This document shows positions 51,383-60,126 of a stretch of 64,000 bases of DNA, one piece after another. Origin of the DNA: Mycobacterium kansasii ATCC 12478 (lineage in GTDB: Bacteria; Actinomycetota; Actinomycetes; Mycobacteriales; Mycobacteriaceae); the NCBI RefSeq assembly GCF_000157895.3, contig NC_022663.1, positions 5,518,001 to 5,582,000 of the forward strand, written 5' to 3'. The notes below the pieces were generated by a model. It was not told the DNA's origin, ran no database searches, and was given only the letters and a program-made list of their open reading frames with translations. Made by a program: the position numbers and the translations under genes. The stretch's first letter is position 1. The number at the start of each line of letters is the position of its first letter.

Positions 51383-52825
51383 ATGACATATCCCGAATTT
51401 CCCCACCAAGATCCGCTGGAGCCCAGCACCGGCGAGCTTGCCCTCGAGGACCGGTCGGCGCTGCGCCGGGTCGCAGGGTTGTCGACCGAATTGGCCGACA
51501 TCTCCGAGGTCGAGTACCGCCAGCTGCGCCTGGAGCGCGTGGTGTTGGTAGGCGTCTGGACCGAGGGCAGCGCCGCCGACACCGAGGCCAGCATGGCGGA
51601 ATTGGCGGCGCTTGCAGAAACCGCCGGCTCCCAGGTACTGGAAGGGATCATCCAGCGCCGCGACCGGCCGGACCCGTCGACCTACATCGGCTCCGGCAAG
51701 GCGGCCGAACTCCGCGAGATCGTCGTGGCGACCGGCGCCGATACCGTCATCTGCGACGGAGAGCTCTCTCCAGCCCAGCTGACCGCGCTGGAGAAGGCCG
51801 TCAAGGTCAAGGTAATCGACCGCACCGCGCTGATCCTCGACATCTTCGCCCAGCACGCCACGAGCCGGGAGGGCAAGGCCCAGGTGTCGTTGGCCCAGAT
51901 GGAGTACATGCTGCCGCGGCTGCGGGGCTGGGGCGAGTCGATGTCGCGACAGGCCGGCGGCCGCGCCGGCGGCAGCGGCGGCGGAGTGGGTCTGCGCGGT
52001 CCCGGTGAAACCAAGATCGAGACCGACCGCCGCCGCATCCGCGAGCGGATGGCCAAGCTGCGACGCGAGATCAAGGACATGAAGCAGGCCCGCGACACCC
52101 GGCGCAGCCGTCGGGTGCACAGCGACCTGCCGTCGATCGCCATCGTGGGCTACACCAATGCCGGCAAGTCCAGCCTGCTCAACGCGCTGACCGGGGCCGG
52201 GGTGCTGGTGCAGGACGCGCTGTTCGCGACGCTGGAACCCACCACCCGGCGCGCGGAGTTCGACGACGGCTCGGGCCGGCCGGGCCGTTTCCTGCTCACC
52301 GACACCGTCGGCTTCGTCCGGCATCTACCCACCCAGCTGGTGGAAGCGTTCCGCTCCACCTTGGAAGAGGTCGTCGACGCGGATCTGCTGGTGCATGTCG
52401 TCGACGGCGCTGACGCGAACCCGCTGGCCCAGATCAACGCGGTGCGTCAGGTGATCTCCGAAGTGATCGCCGACCGCGGGGCTGACGGCGGGGAGGCGCC
52501 GCAGGAACTGCTGGTGGTCAACAAGATCGACGCCGCCAGCGACCTGGCGTTGGCCAAACTGCGTCACGCGCTGCCTGGCGCGGTATTCGTGTCGGCCCGC
52601 ACCGGAGACGGTGTCGACGCGCTGCGGCGGCGGATGGCCGAGCTGGTAGCTCCCACCGACGCCGCCGTGGACGTCGTGATTCCCTACGACCGTGGCGACC
52701 TGGTGGCCCGCCTGCACTCCGACGGGCGCGTCCAGCACGAGGAGCACAGCGTCCACGGCACCCGGATCAAGGCGCGGGTTCCGGTGACGTTGGCCGGGCG
52801 CCTGCAGGAGTTCACGGTCCGCTGA
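51383..52825 (+). CDS. hflX: GTPase HflX
   Basis: The protein has 480 codons from ATG 51383. The N-terminal HflX domain includes VGVWTEGSAADTEASMAELAALAETAG and IGSGKAAEL. A Gly-rich region (GGRAGGSGGGVGLRGPGETKIE) is followed by the G domain: GYTNAGKSSLLNALTG (about residue 255), DTVGFVRHLPTQLVEAF and NKID. It binds ribosomes and splits stalled or hibernating ones; in mycobacteria it is linked to stress and macrolide tolerance. It is 46 bp after dapF, likely part of the same cluster. Confidence 0.94.
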   Translation: MTYPEFPHQDPLEPSTGELALEDRSALRRVAGLSTELADISEVEYRQLRLERVVLVGVWTEGSAADTEASMAELAALAETAGSQVLEGIIQRRDRPDPSTYIGSGKAAELREIVVATGADTVICDGELSPAQLTALEKAVKVKVIDRTALILDIFAQHATSREGKAQVSLAQMEYMLPRLRGWGESMSRQAGGRAGGSGGGVGLRGPGETKIETDRRRIRERMAKLRREIKDMKQARDTRRSRRVHSDLPSIAIVGYTNAGKSSLLNALTGAGVLVQDALFATLEPTTRRAEFDDGSGRPGRFLLTDTVGFVRHLPTQLVEAFRSTLEEVVDADLLVHVVDGADANPLAQINAVRQVISEVIADRGADGGEAPQELLVVNKIDAASDLALAKLRHALPGAVFVSARTGDGVDALRRRMAELVAPTDAAVDVVIPYDRGDLVARLHSDGRVQHEEHSVHGTRIKARVPVTLAGRLQEFTVR

Positions 52826-52933
52826 GTTGCGCCGAGACTGGCCCCGGCGTGTCGCATCCGCGGTGGCCAGGTCGCGCGAACGGATCACTGACCTGACGCG
52901 CCGATTGAGGCACCAGACAGTCGGCGGCTGCCG

Positions 52934-52951
52934 ACCAACCGGCTGGTTGGT
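52934..52951. promoter_or_regulatory. Palindromic operator before fadE20
   Basis: ACCAACC-GGCT-GGTTGGT is a perfect 7-bp inverted repeat with 4-bp spacer. It directly abuts TATATG, a possible -10, and ends 40 bp before the fadE20 ATG. The symmetry and position suggest a TetR-family repressor site. No regulator gene is adjacent. Confidence 0.6.
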
Positions 52952-52990
52952 ATATGTTGGGCAGCAGAGTTCGCTTCGCCGGAGGTTTTC

Positions 52991-54151
52991 ATGGGCAGTG
53001 CCATCAAGTACCAGCGCACGCTGTTCGAACCCGAGCACGACTTGTTTCGCGAGTCCTACCGGGCCTTTCTGGACCGCCACGTGGCGCCGTACCACGATGA
53101 ATGGGAAAAGGCCAAGATCGTCGACCGTGGGGTGTGGCAGGAGGCCGGCAAGCAGGGTTTCCTCGGCATGGCGGTGCCCGAGGAGTACGGCGGCGGCGGT
53201 AACCCCGACTTCCGGTACAACACGATCATCACCGAGGAGACCAGCGCCGGGCGCTACAGCGGCATCGGCTTCGGGCTGCACAACGACGTCGTGGCGCCCT
53301 ATCTGCTGGCGCTGACGACCGAAGAGCAGAAGCAGCGCTGGTTGCCGAAGTTCTGCAGCGGCGAGTTGATCACGGCGATCGCGATGACCGAGCCGGGAAC
53401 CGGCAGTGACTTGCAGGGCATCAAGACTCGCGCGGTCAAGCACGGTGATCACTACGTGCTGAACGGCTCGAAGACATTCATCACCAACGGGATCAACTCC
53501 GACCTGGTGATCGTGGTCGCCCAGACCGACCCCGAGAAGGGCGCGCAGGGCTTTTCGCTGCTCGTGGTCGAGCGCGGGATGCAGGGGTTCGAACGCGGCC
53601 GCCACCTGGACAAGATCGGGCTGGACGCGCAAGACACCGCCGAACTGTCGTTCACCGATGTGAAGGTTCCGGCCGAAAATCTTCTCGGCGAAGAAGGCAT
53701 GGGATTCATCTATCTGATGCAGAACCTGCCGCAGGAACGTATCTCGATCGCCATCATGGCGGCCGCCGGAATGGAGGCCGTGCTGGAGCAGACACTGCAA
53801 TACGTCAGGGAACGCAAGGCTTTCGGCAAGCCGATCGGCAGCTTCCAGAACAACCGGTTCGTGCTCGCCGAGCTGGCCACCGAGGCCACCGTGGTGCGGA
53901 TCATGGTCGACGAGTTCATCGCCCTGCACCTGGAAGGCAAGCTGACGGTCGAGCAGGCCGCCATGGCCAAGTGGTATTCCACCGAGAAGCAGGTGTACTT
54001 GAACGACCGTTGTCTGCAGTTGCACGGCGGTTACGGCTACATGCGCGAATACCCGGTCGCCCGCGCCTATCTCGATGCGCGGGTGCAGACCATTTACGGC
54101 GGCACGACCGAAATCATGAAGGAGATCATCGGCCGCGGTCTGGGTGTCTAG
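52991..54151 (+). CDS. fadE20: Acyl-CoA dehydrogenase FadE20
   Basis: The protein has 386 codons with GGAGG 8 nt before the ATG. It is a full-length homotetramer-type ACAD: FRESYRAFLDRHVAPYHDEWE, AIAMTEPGTGSDLQGIKTRAV, LNGSKTFITNGINSDLVIVV, QYVRERKAFGKPIGSFQN and the C-terminal IYGGTTEIMKEIIGRGLG with the FAD-contact motif. It fits the isovaleryl/long-chain ACAD group and Rv2724c. It oxidises acyl-CoA at C2-C3. The palindrome upstream suggests specific repression. Confidence 0.93.
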   Translation: MGSAIKYQRTLFEPEHDLFRESYRAFLDRHVAPYHDEWEKAKIVDRGVWQEAGKQGFLGMAVPEEYGGGGNPDFRYNTIITEETSAGRYSGIGFGLHNDVVAPYLLALTTEEQKQRWLPKFCSGELITAIAMTEPGTGSDLQGIKTRAVKHGDHYVLNGSKTFITNGINSDLVIVVAQTDPEKGAQGFSLLVVERGMQGFERGRHLDKIGLDAQDTAELSFTDVKVPAENLLGEEGMGFIYLMQNLPQERISIAIMAAAGMEAVLEQTLQYVRERKAFGKPIGSFQNNRFVLAELATEATVVRIMVDEFIALHLEGKLTVEQAAMAKWYSTEKQVYLNDRCLQLHGGYGYMREYPVARAYLDARVQTIYGGTTEIMKEIIGRGLGV

Positions 54152-54164
54152 CCGCCCTGGCGGC

Positions 54165-55343
54165 TCATCCGTGCGCTTCGTGTGCGTCGTGGGCGCTGCG
54201 CAACAGCGCCGTCAGCTCTTCTTCCTGCTTGGTCGGTGCGCGATACCTTGTTGAGAGCGAGTCGATCTCGTGTTCGGCGGCCAGCAGCGCCGCGAAGATC
54301 TTCTCGCGTTCGGCCGGATCCGCCTCGTAATGCAGGTCGAGATATTCCAGGGCGTGGCGGCGTGCCCGGGCGACGGCGTTTTGCCTGCGTCCGCGGGCCG
54401 AGAACACTGACGCCACGGTGGTGATGAACAGGACGGCGACGATCACCGTCAACGACGTCGCCGTCGTGATCTCTACGATCGGCACCGGCTTGCCGTCGTT
54501 GATGAAGGGAACATTGTTGTCGTGCAACGCTTCCAGCATCAACTTCACGCCGATGAAGCCCAGGATCGCGGCCAGTCCGTAGGACAGGTAGATCAGCCGG
54601 TCCAGCAGATTGTCGATCAGGAAGTACAACTGGCGCAGCCCCAACAGCGAGAAGGCGGTTGCGGCGAACACCAGGTAGACATTCTGGGTCAGTCCGAACA
54701 GCGCCGGCACGGAATCGAACGCGAACAGCACGTCACTGCCGCCGATGGCGATCATGACCAGCAGCAGCGGCGTCATCACCCGCTTGCCGTTTTCGATGAC
54801 GAACAATCGGTCGCGGTTGTAGTCCGGGGATGTGCGCAGGAACCGGTTGGCCAGCCGCAGGATCAGGTTGTCATTGCGGGTTTCGGGCTGTTCCGGTTTG
54901 GCGAGGTTACCCGCCATGACCAGCAGACCCAAGCCGAACGCGTAGAACGTCCAGTTGAAGTTGTCGATGAGCGCTGCCCCCAGCAGGATGAATCCGGTGC
55001 GTGCGACGAGCGCGAACGCAATACCGAACAACAGCACCTTCTGCTGAGCGACCCGCGGAACCCCGAAGCTGCTGATGATCACCAGAAACACGAACAGGTT
55101 GTCGACGGATAGTGCCTCGTTGCTCAGGTAGCTCGCCAAGTACTCGATTCCCATGGCAGCGCTGCCGAAGACGGCCACCGCGATACCGAACAGCACGGCG
55201 ATACCGATGAACATCGCCGACCACAGCGCGGATTCCCGTAGCGTCGGGCCGTGCGTATGTCGTACGTGGAAGAGGTAATCCACCAGCATGAGGGCCGTGA
55301 TCATGACGATCGTGAGGACCCAGACAACTACGGAAACACCCAT
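54165..55343 (-). CDS. TerC-family integral membrane protein (Rv2723-like)
   Basis: The 392 codons start at ATG 55341-55343 (MGVSVVVWVLTIVMITALML). It has about nine transmembrane helices with the TerC hallmarks SNEALSVDNLFVFLVIISSFGV and GGSDVLFAFDSVPALFGLTQ (acidic residues within membrane segments). A long cytoplasmic tail rich in R/A/E follows (RRHALEYLDLHYEADPAEREK). TerC/Alx proteins export manganese or handle metals for secreted proteins. It converges with fadE20, 13 bp apart. Confidence 0.9.
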   Translation of the reverse strand: MGVSVVVWVLTIVMITALMLVDYLFHVRHTHGPTLRESALWSAMFIGIAVLFGIAVAVFGSAAMGIEYLASYLSNEALSVDNLFVFLVIISSFGVPRVAQQKVLLFGIAFALVARTGFILLGAALIDNFNWTFYAFGLGLLVMAGNLAKPEQPETRNDNLILRLANRFLRTSPDYNRDRLFVIENGKRVMTPLLLVMIAIGGSDVLFAFDSVPALFGLTQNVYLVFAATAFSLLGLRQLYFLIDNLLDRLIYLSYGLAAILGFIGVKLMLEALHDNNVPFINDGKPVPIVEITTATSLTVIVAVLFITTVASVFSARGRRQNAVARARRHALEYLDLHYEADPAEREKIFAALLAAEHEIDSLSTRYRAPTKQEEELTALLRSAHDAHEAHG

Positions 55344-55634
55344 GTCAGCTGGGTATCCTCTCGTGGGGTCAGTCGAGCTGGGCTCTCGGGCACGGTAGCG
55401 TACAACCGGTGCGGGCCGAGTTGCAGTTCCTCGCGACACGCAGGCGATCCGGCATCATTTCGGAATCAGCTGGGTATCCGTTTTCGGAATATTTACGATT
55501 TGACTTCGCATTTGTCGTTCGCTAGAGCAAAGTTATGCGGGCCCGGCGACGATGCGGAACGTAGCTGGGGGACGGCCCACAGGTGGGAAATCCGCCAGCT
55601 CGCGGCGCGGGCAGGGCATCGGCTGGGAGGCTTG
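55344..55634. promoter_or_regulatory. Divergent promoter region of terC-like gene and LGFP protein
   Basis: The 290-bp region has an A+T-rich core (55480-55540). A candidate promoter for the plus-strand gene is TTGACT (55500-55505), 17 bp, TAGAGC (55523-55528). A 14-bp direct repeat TCAGCTGGGTATCC occurs at 55345-55358 and 55466-55479, one copy next to each gene. GGGAGG lies 5 bp before GTG 55635. I see no recognisable manganese riboswitch. Confidence 0.4.
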
Positions 55635-57887
55635 GTGAACGGGCAGAGAGGTCAATTGAGCAGGCTGGTCGGGCGTGCGTGGCTCAGCTTGGCGGCTACG
55701 GTGCTGGCTGTCGGGCTGCTGGCGCCTACTGCGGCAGCGTCTCCGATAGGTGATGCGGAAGCCGCGATGATGGCCGCGTGGGAGAAGGCGGGGGGCGAGA
55801 CATCGACGCTCGGCGCGCGCAAAGGTGACGTCTATCCCGTCGCGGATGGGTTCGGCCTGGACTTCGACGGCGGCAAGATGTTCTACACCACGGATACGGG
55901 CGCCAAATATCTGTACGGCCCGGTCCTGGCAAAATATGAGGCGCTGGGCGGGCCGGCCGACAGCGATTTGGGATTTCCCACCATCAACGAGGTTCCCGGC
56001 CTCGCCGGCCCCGACAGTCGGGTGAGCACCTTCTCTGCCAGCGACAACCCGGTGATTTTCTGGACGCCCGACCACGGCGCCTTCGTGGTGCGCGGCGCGA
56101 TGAACGCTGCGTGGGACAAGCTCGGCAGCTCTGGGGGCGTGCTGGGTGCCCCGGTCGCCGATGAAACCTACGACGGCGACGTCGTGTCCCAGAAGTTCAC
56201 CGGCGGCGAAGTCTCCTGGAACAAGAAGACCAAAGATTTCACCACCAACCCGGCGGTATTGGCTGATCAGCTGAAGGGCTTGCAGGTGGCGCTCGACCCC
56301 ACCGCCGCCATCAACATGGCCTGGCGCGCCGCCGGCGGCGCCGCCGGACCGTTGGGTGCCAAGAAGGGCGCGCCGTACCCGATCGGCGGTGACGGTATCG
56401 CCCAGGACTTCGTCGGCGGCAAGATCTTCTTCAGTCCGGCCACCGGTGCGAACGCCGTGGAGGGCGCGATCCTGGCCAAATACGAGTCGTTGGGCGGTCC
56501 GGTCAGCAGCGACCTTGGCTTCCCCATCGCCAACGAGTCCGACGGCGGCATCACGCCGGCCAGCCGGATCGCGGCGTTCTCCGCCGCGGACAAGCCGGTG
56601 ATCTTCTGGACCCCTGATCACGGCGCCTTTGTGGTGCGCGGAGCGATGAAGGCGGCCTGGGACAAGCTCAAAGGTGCCACCGGCAAACTGGGGGCGCCGG
56701 TCGCCGACCAGACCGTTGACGGCGACGTGGTGTCGCAGAAGTTCACCGGCGGCAAGGTGTCCTGGAACCGTGCGAGCAACACCTTCACGACCGACCCGGC
56801 GAACCTGGCGCCGCTGCTGTCCGGGCTGCAGGTGTCCGGGCAGAATCAGCCCAGTACGTCGGCGGCTCCATCGCACGGCAAGAAGTTCACCTGGCACTGG
56901 TGGTGGCTGGTGGCCGTGGTGCCCGTCGTCCTGCTCATCGTGATGTTCGTGTTGGTCGCGTTGGGCGTGCGCCGGCGGCGCACCGGCCAACCCGACGCCT
57001 ACGAGGCCTACGAGCACGAGCAGGATCGCGATGTGGAGGCCGGCTACGACGGCGCCGGTGGGCGCTGGCCGCACGACGACATCGATTTCGGCTCCGAAGA
57101 CTTCCCGGCTGACGACCAGCACCTGCAGGAACATCGCGGTCCGGAGACCGGGGCGGCGTCGCGGGTCAGCTGGCCACGGGGCGCCGCGGCCGGCGCTGCT
57201 GTCGACGAATATGCCTCTAGCAGTGGCGAATACGGCGGCGATGCCCTGCGCGCGTCGGATATGGGCTTCGAGTTTGACGACGAAAATCCTGACGCGGTGG
57301 ATACCACGCCGACGCCCATCGTGACCCGCGCCGACCTCGCAGAGGCGGCGGTTCCCGAGCCCGACGTTCCAGAAACCGTGACCGGGGAACCCGTGGTACC
57401 AGCACCATTCGCGCCGGAAGCGGCGGTTCCAGAAGCAGCGGCTCCCGAAGTGGCCGTGCCGGAGACCGCGGTTGCCGATGCCGCCTTCCCGGATGCTTTC
57501 GCCCCGCGCGCTGCCTCCGCCGATGCCGGGCCCGGCTACGCGGAGGTCGCCCCGGAGGCATTCCCGGAAGTCTTCCCGGAGTTTTCAGCTCCGCAGGGGA
57601 GGACGGGGCGCCACGCTGCCGCAGAGCCTGGTGATGAGCCGCAAGCGCCGGAATCGGCTCTCACGCCCACGGTTGCTTCCGGGCCCAGCCCGGCTGTGCG
57701 CCCGACCATCCACATGCCCCTGGACCACGACCCATACCAGGCGCCAGAGGGATATCCGATCAAAGCCAGTGCCCGATTCGGCTTGTATTACACGCCCAGC
57801 AGTGCGCTCTATTACGACACGCTCGCCGAGATCTGGTTCGCCAGCGAGGAAGCGGCCCAAGCCAACGGTTTCATCAAAGCGGACTAG
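55635..57887 (+). CDS. LGFP-repeat envelope protein with transmembrane anchor and C-terminal sunset-like domain
   Basis: The 750 codons start at GTG 55635. A signal-like N-terminus (LSLAATVLAVGLLAPTAAAS) is followed by about seven LGFP-type repeats (LGARKG..YPV, LGGPADSDLGFP, LGAPVADE, LGAKKGAPYPI, LGGPVSSDLGFP, LGAPVADQ) up to about residue 395. One transmembrane helix follows (WWWLVAVVPVVLLIVMFVLVA), then an acidic Pro/Ala-rich cytoplasmic part. The final 45 residues (YPIKASARFGLYYTPSSALYY, WFASEEAAQANGF) match the small sunset domain pattern. It corresponds to Rv2721c. LGFP repeats are thought to bind cell-wall glycolipid or arabinogalactan. Confidence 0.85.
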   Translation: MNGQRGQLSRLVGRAWLSLAATVLAVGLLAPTAAASPIGDAEAAMMAAWEKAGGETSTLGARKGDVYPVADGFGLDFDGGKMFYTTDTGAKYLYGPVLAKYEALGGPADSDLGFPTINEVPGLAGPDSRVSTFSASDNPVIFWTPDHGAFVVRGAMNAAWDKLGSSGGVLGAPVADETYDGDVVSQKFTGGEVSWNKKTKDFTTNPAVLADQLKGLQVALDPTAAINMAWRAAGGAAGPLGAKKGAPYPIGGDGIAQDFVGGKIFFSPATGANAVEGAILAKYESLGGPVSSDLGFPIANESDGGITPASRIAAFSAADKPVIFWTPDHGAFVVRGAMKAAWDKLKGATGKLGAPVADQTVDGDVVSQKFTGGKVSWNRASNTFTTDPANLAPLLSGLQVSGQNQPSTSAAPSHGKKFTWHWWWLVAVVPVVLLIVMFVLVALGVRRRRTGQPDAYEAYEHEQDRDVEAGYDGAGGRWPHDDIDFGSEDFPADDQHLQEHRGPETGAASRVSWPRGAAAGAAVDEYASSSGEYGGDALRASDMGFEFDDENPDAVDTTPTPIVTRADLAEAAVPEPDVPETVTGEPVVPAPFAPEAAVPEAAAPEVAVPETAVADAAFPDAFAPRAASADAGPGYAEVAPEAFPEVFPEFSAPQGRTGRHAAAEPGDEPQAPESALTPTVASGPSPAVRPTIHMPLDHDPYQAPEGYPIKASARFGLYYTPSSALYYDTLAEIWFASEEAAQANGFIKAD

Positions 57888-57928
57888 GAATCCGGCTCCC
57901 GGCGATGTCTGCCGGGTAGCGTTCGGCC

Positions 57929-58609
57929 CTATATCTTGCGGATCACAGTGACGACCTTGCCCAGCACTGTTGCGTCGTTGCCGGGTATCGGGTCGAAGGA
58001 CGGATTGTGGGGCATCAGCCACACCTGACCGCCTGCGCGTTTGAAGGTCTTGACGGTGGCCTCGCCGTCGATCATTGCCGCGACGATGTCGCCGTTGTCG
58101 GCAACGTTCTGCTGTCGCACGACCACCCAGTCGCCGTCGCAGATCGCGGCTTCGACCATCGAGTCGCCGACAACCTTGAGCAGGAAAAGCGTCCCCTCGC
58201 CGACGAGCTCGCGCGGCAACGGGAACACGTCTTCGACCGCTTCCTCGGCAAGTATCGGGCCGCCGGCAGCGATGCGCCCGAGGACCGGGACAAAGGTGGG
58301 CTCGGGCAGGGCATCCGAGCCGGCGACCTCGGTGACCGCCGCCGGTGTCACGACGTCTTCGACCCCGCGGACGTCGACCGCACGCGGGCGGTTCGGGTCA
58401 CGCCGCAGATAGCCCTTGCGCTCCAGAACACGCAGTTGGTGGGCTACCGACGATGTCGACGTCAAACCGACGGCGTCGCCGATCTCGCGGATGCTGGGGG
58501 GATATCCGCGGTTGGTGACCGAGGTGCGGATGACGTTCAAGATGGTGCGCTGTCGCTCGGTGAGTGTGGAGTCCACGGAGCTGACTGAGGGGGCGTTGCT
58601 GTCGCTCAT
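57929..58609 (-). CDS. lexA: SOS repressor LexA
   Basis: The 226 codons start at ATG 58607-58609 (MSDSNAPSVSS). Winged helix: LTERQRTILNVIRTSVTNRGYPPSIREIGDAVGLTSTSSVAHQL. Cleavage site: the Ala-Gly bond in GRIAAGGP. Catalytic Ser in VVGDSMVEAAI and Lys in GEATVKTFKR. It represses SOS genes until RecA stimulates self-cleavage. TACATT (58617-58622, minus) lies 7 nt before the ATG, so the mRNA is probably leaderless and starts next to its own LexA box. Confidence 0.97.
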   Translation of the reverse strand: MSDSNAPSVSSVDSTLTERQRTILNVIRTSVTNRGYPPSIREIGDAVGLTSTSSVAHQLRVLERKGYLRRDPNRPRAVDVRGVEDVVTPAAVTEVAGSDALPEPTFVPVLGRIAAGGPILAEEAVEDVFPLPRELVGEGTLFLLKVVGDSMVEAAICDGDWVVVRQQNVADNGDIVAAMIDGEATVKTFKRAGGQVWLMPHNPSFDPIPGNDATVLGKVVTVIRKI

Positions 58610-58641
58610 GGCACTGAATGTAACCCGACGACGCCCGAGAA

Positions 58642-58657
58642 TCAAACATGTGTTCGA
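58642..58657. promoter_or_regulatory. LexA box of lexA (autorepression)
   Basis: On the minus strand it reads TCGAACACATGTTTGA, which matches TCGAAC-N4-GTTCGA with one change. It lies 20 bp upstream of the lexA -10 box, over the -35 region. Confidence 0.85.
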
Positions 58658-58831
58658 CCGGTGTGTCGGAGGCGGTTTTGACGGCTGGCCCAGCCCAGTC
58701 CCAGCCCAGTCCCAGCCCGTTCGTAGTCCGTCCGCGCCCGGCTGACCCGCTGAGGTGCTGAATTACAAAAGCGTAATTATTCGCGGGTTCGGGTATCCGT
58801 GCCTCATGACGGCGATGGCGACCGACCGGCC

Positions 58832-58854
58832 TTGTCGGTGGCACGGTCTAGCGT
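58832..58854 (+). promoter_or_regulatory. RecA-NDp-type promoter before the LysM gene
   Basis: TTGTCGGTGG (58832-58841), 7 bp, TAGCGT (58849-58854). It shares the same 10-bp box and spacing as the recA promoter at 38621-38643, indicating PafBC-type LexA-independent damage induction of the downstream gene. Confidence 0.65.
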
Positions 58855-58871
58855 TTTGTTCGCGCGACACG

Positions 58872-58903
58872 CTTCGATCAAATGTTCGGCAGTCGAACAT
58901 ACA
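58872..58903 (+). promoter_or_regulatory. LexA box and core promoter of the LysM gene
   Basis: TCGATCAAATGTTCGG (58872-58887) is a LexA-type operator. It is followed by a second partial one, TCGAACATACAATCGA (58891-58906), which contains a TACAAT -10 box (58898-58903). The operators cover the promoter, as expected for repression. Confidence 0.65.
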
Positions 58904-58958
58904 ATCGACTATGGTGTCGAACACACGAGCGACGAATTCTCGGGCGGAGGAAACGAAC

Positions 58959-59465
58959 ATGACACTCATGCAGGCATTCCCGACGCGTACCCGTGGCGTG
59001 CCCCTGCCGGTCAACAGGCCGGTCAACAGGCCTGCTGGTGAGCCGGTTGGGGCCCGGGGCGGGACGGCGCCGCGGCGGCGGCCGGGGCCGTGCCGGCCGG
59101 GTGGCGCGGCGCTGCGCTACCAGAGCACTGGCCTAGCGATCTCGACGGCTCCGCATCGCAGGCGTCCCGTCTCGGTGGCGACCACGGTGGGTCTGGCGGT
59201 CCTTGCCGGGATGATCACGCTATGGCTGGGCCTGATGGCGCATTTCGGGGAGCTGGTCAACAGCAATTACGCGGATTCGCCGGCTCCCGTGCCAGACCGG
59301 CTTGCCGTGGTGCGAGTAGCGGCCGGTGAGTCGTTGCAGGACGTGGCGGCCCGGGTCGCGCCCGATATGCCGGTCCGTCAGGTTGTCGAACGGATCCGAG
59401 AACTCAATGACCTGGATTCGTCGATGCCTGTCGCCGGGCAGACGTTGATCGCGCCGGTCGGCTGA
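58959..59465 (+). CDS. SOS-induced membrane protein with LysM-like domain (Rv2719c-like)
   Basis: The protein has 168 codons; GGCGGAGG lies 8 nt before ATG 58959. A Pro/Arg-rich cytoplasmic N-terminus (VPLPVNRPVNRPAGEPVG) is followed by one transmembrane helix (VATTVGLAVLAGMITLWLGLM) and an external LysM-like domain (VRVAAGESLQDVAARVAPDM.. LNDLDSSMPVAGQTLIAPV). In M. tuberculosis Rv2719c is a DNA-damage-induced cell-wall protein that delays division when overproduced. It is divergent from lexA and carries its own LexA and RecA-NDp sites. Confidence 0.88.
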   Translation: MTLMQAFPTRTRGVPLPVNRPVNRPAGEPVGARGGTAPRRRPGPCRPGGAALRYQSTGLAISTAPHRRRPVSVATTVGLAVLAGMITLWLGLMAHFGELVNSNYADSPAPVPDRLAVVRVAAGESLQDVAARVAPDMPVRQVVERIRELNDLDSSMPVAGQTLIAPVG

Positions 59466-59631
59466 CGACACCATGCAGGATGGCAGCGAAAATCGCTGCG
59501 CACCAACGTTTCCGAGATGCCGCGGAATCGAGCATGCGTGGATGGCAACGGCGTTGGCAGTGCGCGGGAGCGCGCAGGTAGTCTCGGAGAGGTCTGAAAC
59601 ACCGGGATGCCACGACGGCGAAGGAGCGGCC

Positions 59632-60096
59632 ATGCATTGTCCGTTCTGCCGGCATCCCGACTCGCGGGTGATCGACTCACGGGAAACCGATGAGGGCCAG
59701 GCAATCCGGCGGCGCCGGTCGTGCCCGGAATGCGGGCGGCGTTTCACCACGGTGGAGACGGCGGTCCTGGCTGTGGTCAAGCGCAGCGGGGTCTCCGAAC
59801 CGTTCAGCCGGGAAAAGGTCATCAGCGGGGTGCGCCGGGCGTGTCAGGGCCGCCACGTCGACGATGACGCGCTGAATCTGCTCGCCCAGCAGGTGGAAGA
59901 CACCGTGCGGGCGGCGGGGTCGCCCGAGGTGCCCAGTCACGACGTCGGCCTGGCCATCCTGGGGCCGCTTCGCGAACTCGATGAGGTTGCCTATCTGCGT
60001 TTCGCGTCGGTATACCGGTCGTTTTCGTCGGCCGAGGATTTCGAGCGGGAGATCGAGGCCCTGCGCGCGCACCGCAAGGTACCGACTTCGCGCTGA
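59632..60096 (+). CDS. nrdR: Ribonucleotide reductase regulator NrdR
   Basis: The protein has 154 codons; AAGGAG lies 8 nt before ATG 59632. Zinc ribbon: MHCPFCRHPDSRVIDSRE..CPECGRRFTT. ATP-cone: VVKRSGVSEPFSREKVISGVRRACQGR. It represses ribonucleotide reductase genes according to ATP/dATP level, thus controlling dNTP supply. It lies in the lexA neighbourhood as in M. tuberculosis (Rv2718c). The 166 bp before it show no further gene. Confidence 0.96.
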   Translation: MHCPFCRHPDSRVIDSRETDEGQAIRRRRSCPECGRRFTTVETAVLAVVKRSGVSEPFSREKVISGVRRACQGRHVDDDALNLLAQQVEDTVRAAGSPEVPSHDVGLAILGPLRELDEVAYLRFASVYRSFSSAEDFEREIEALRAHRKVPTSR

Positions 60097-60113
60097 TTCG
60101 GGCGCCACGCCGT

Positions 60114-60119
60114 TAGGAT
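60114..60119 (+). promoter_or_regulatory. -10 box for leaderless nitrobindin-like gene
   Basis: TAGGAT lies 7 nt before ATG 60127, indicating a leaderless transcript. Confidence 0.4.
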
Positions 60120-60126
60120 CCCTGTC

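Noticed and set aside
55344..55460. Manganese (yybP-ykoY) riboswitch upstream of the TerC gene
   Set aside because: TerC genes often have one, but I could not find the conserved loop sequences or paired stems in the leader.
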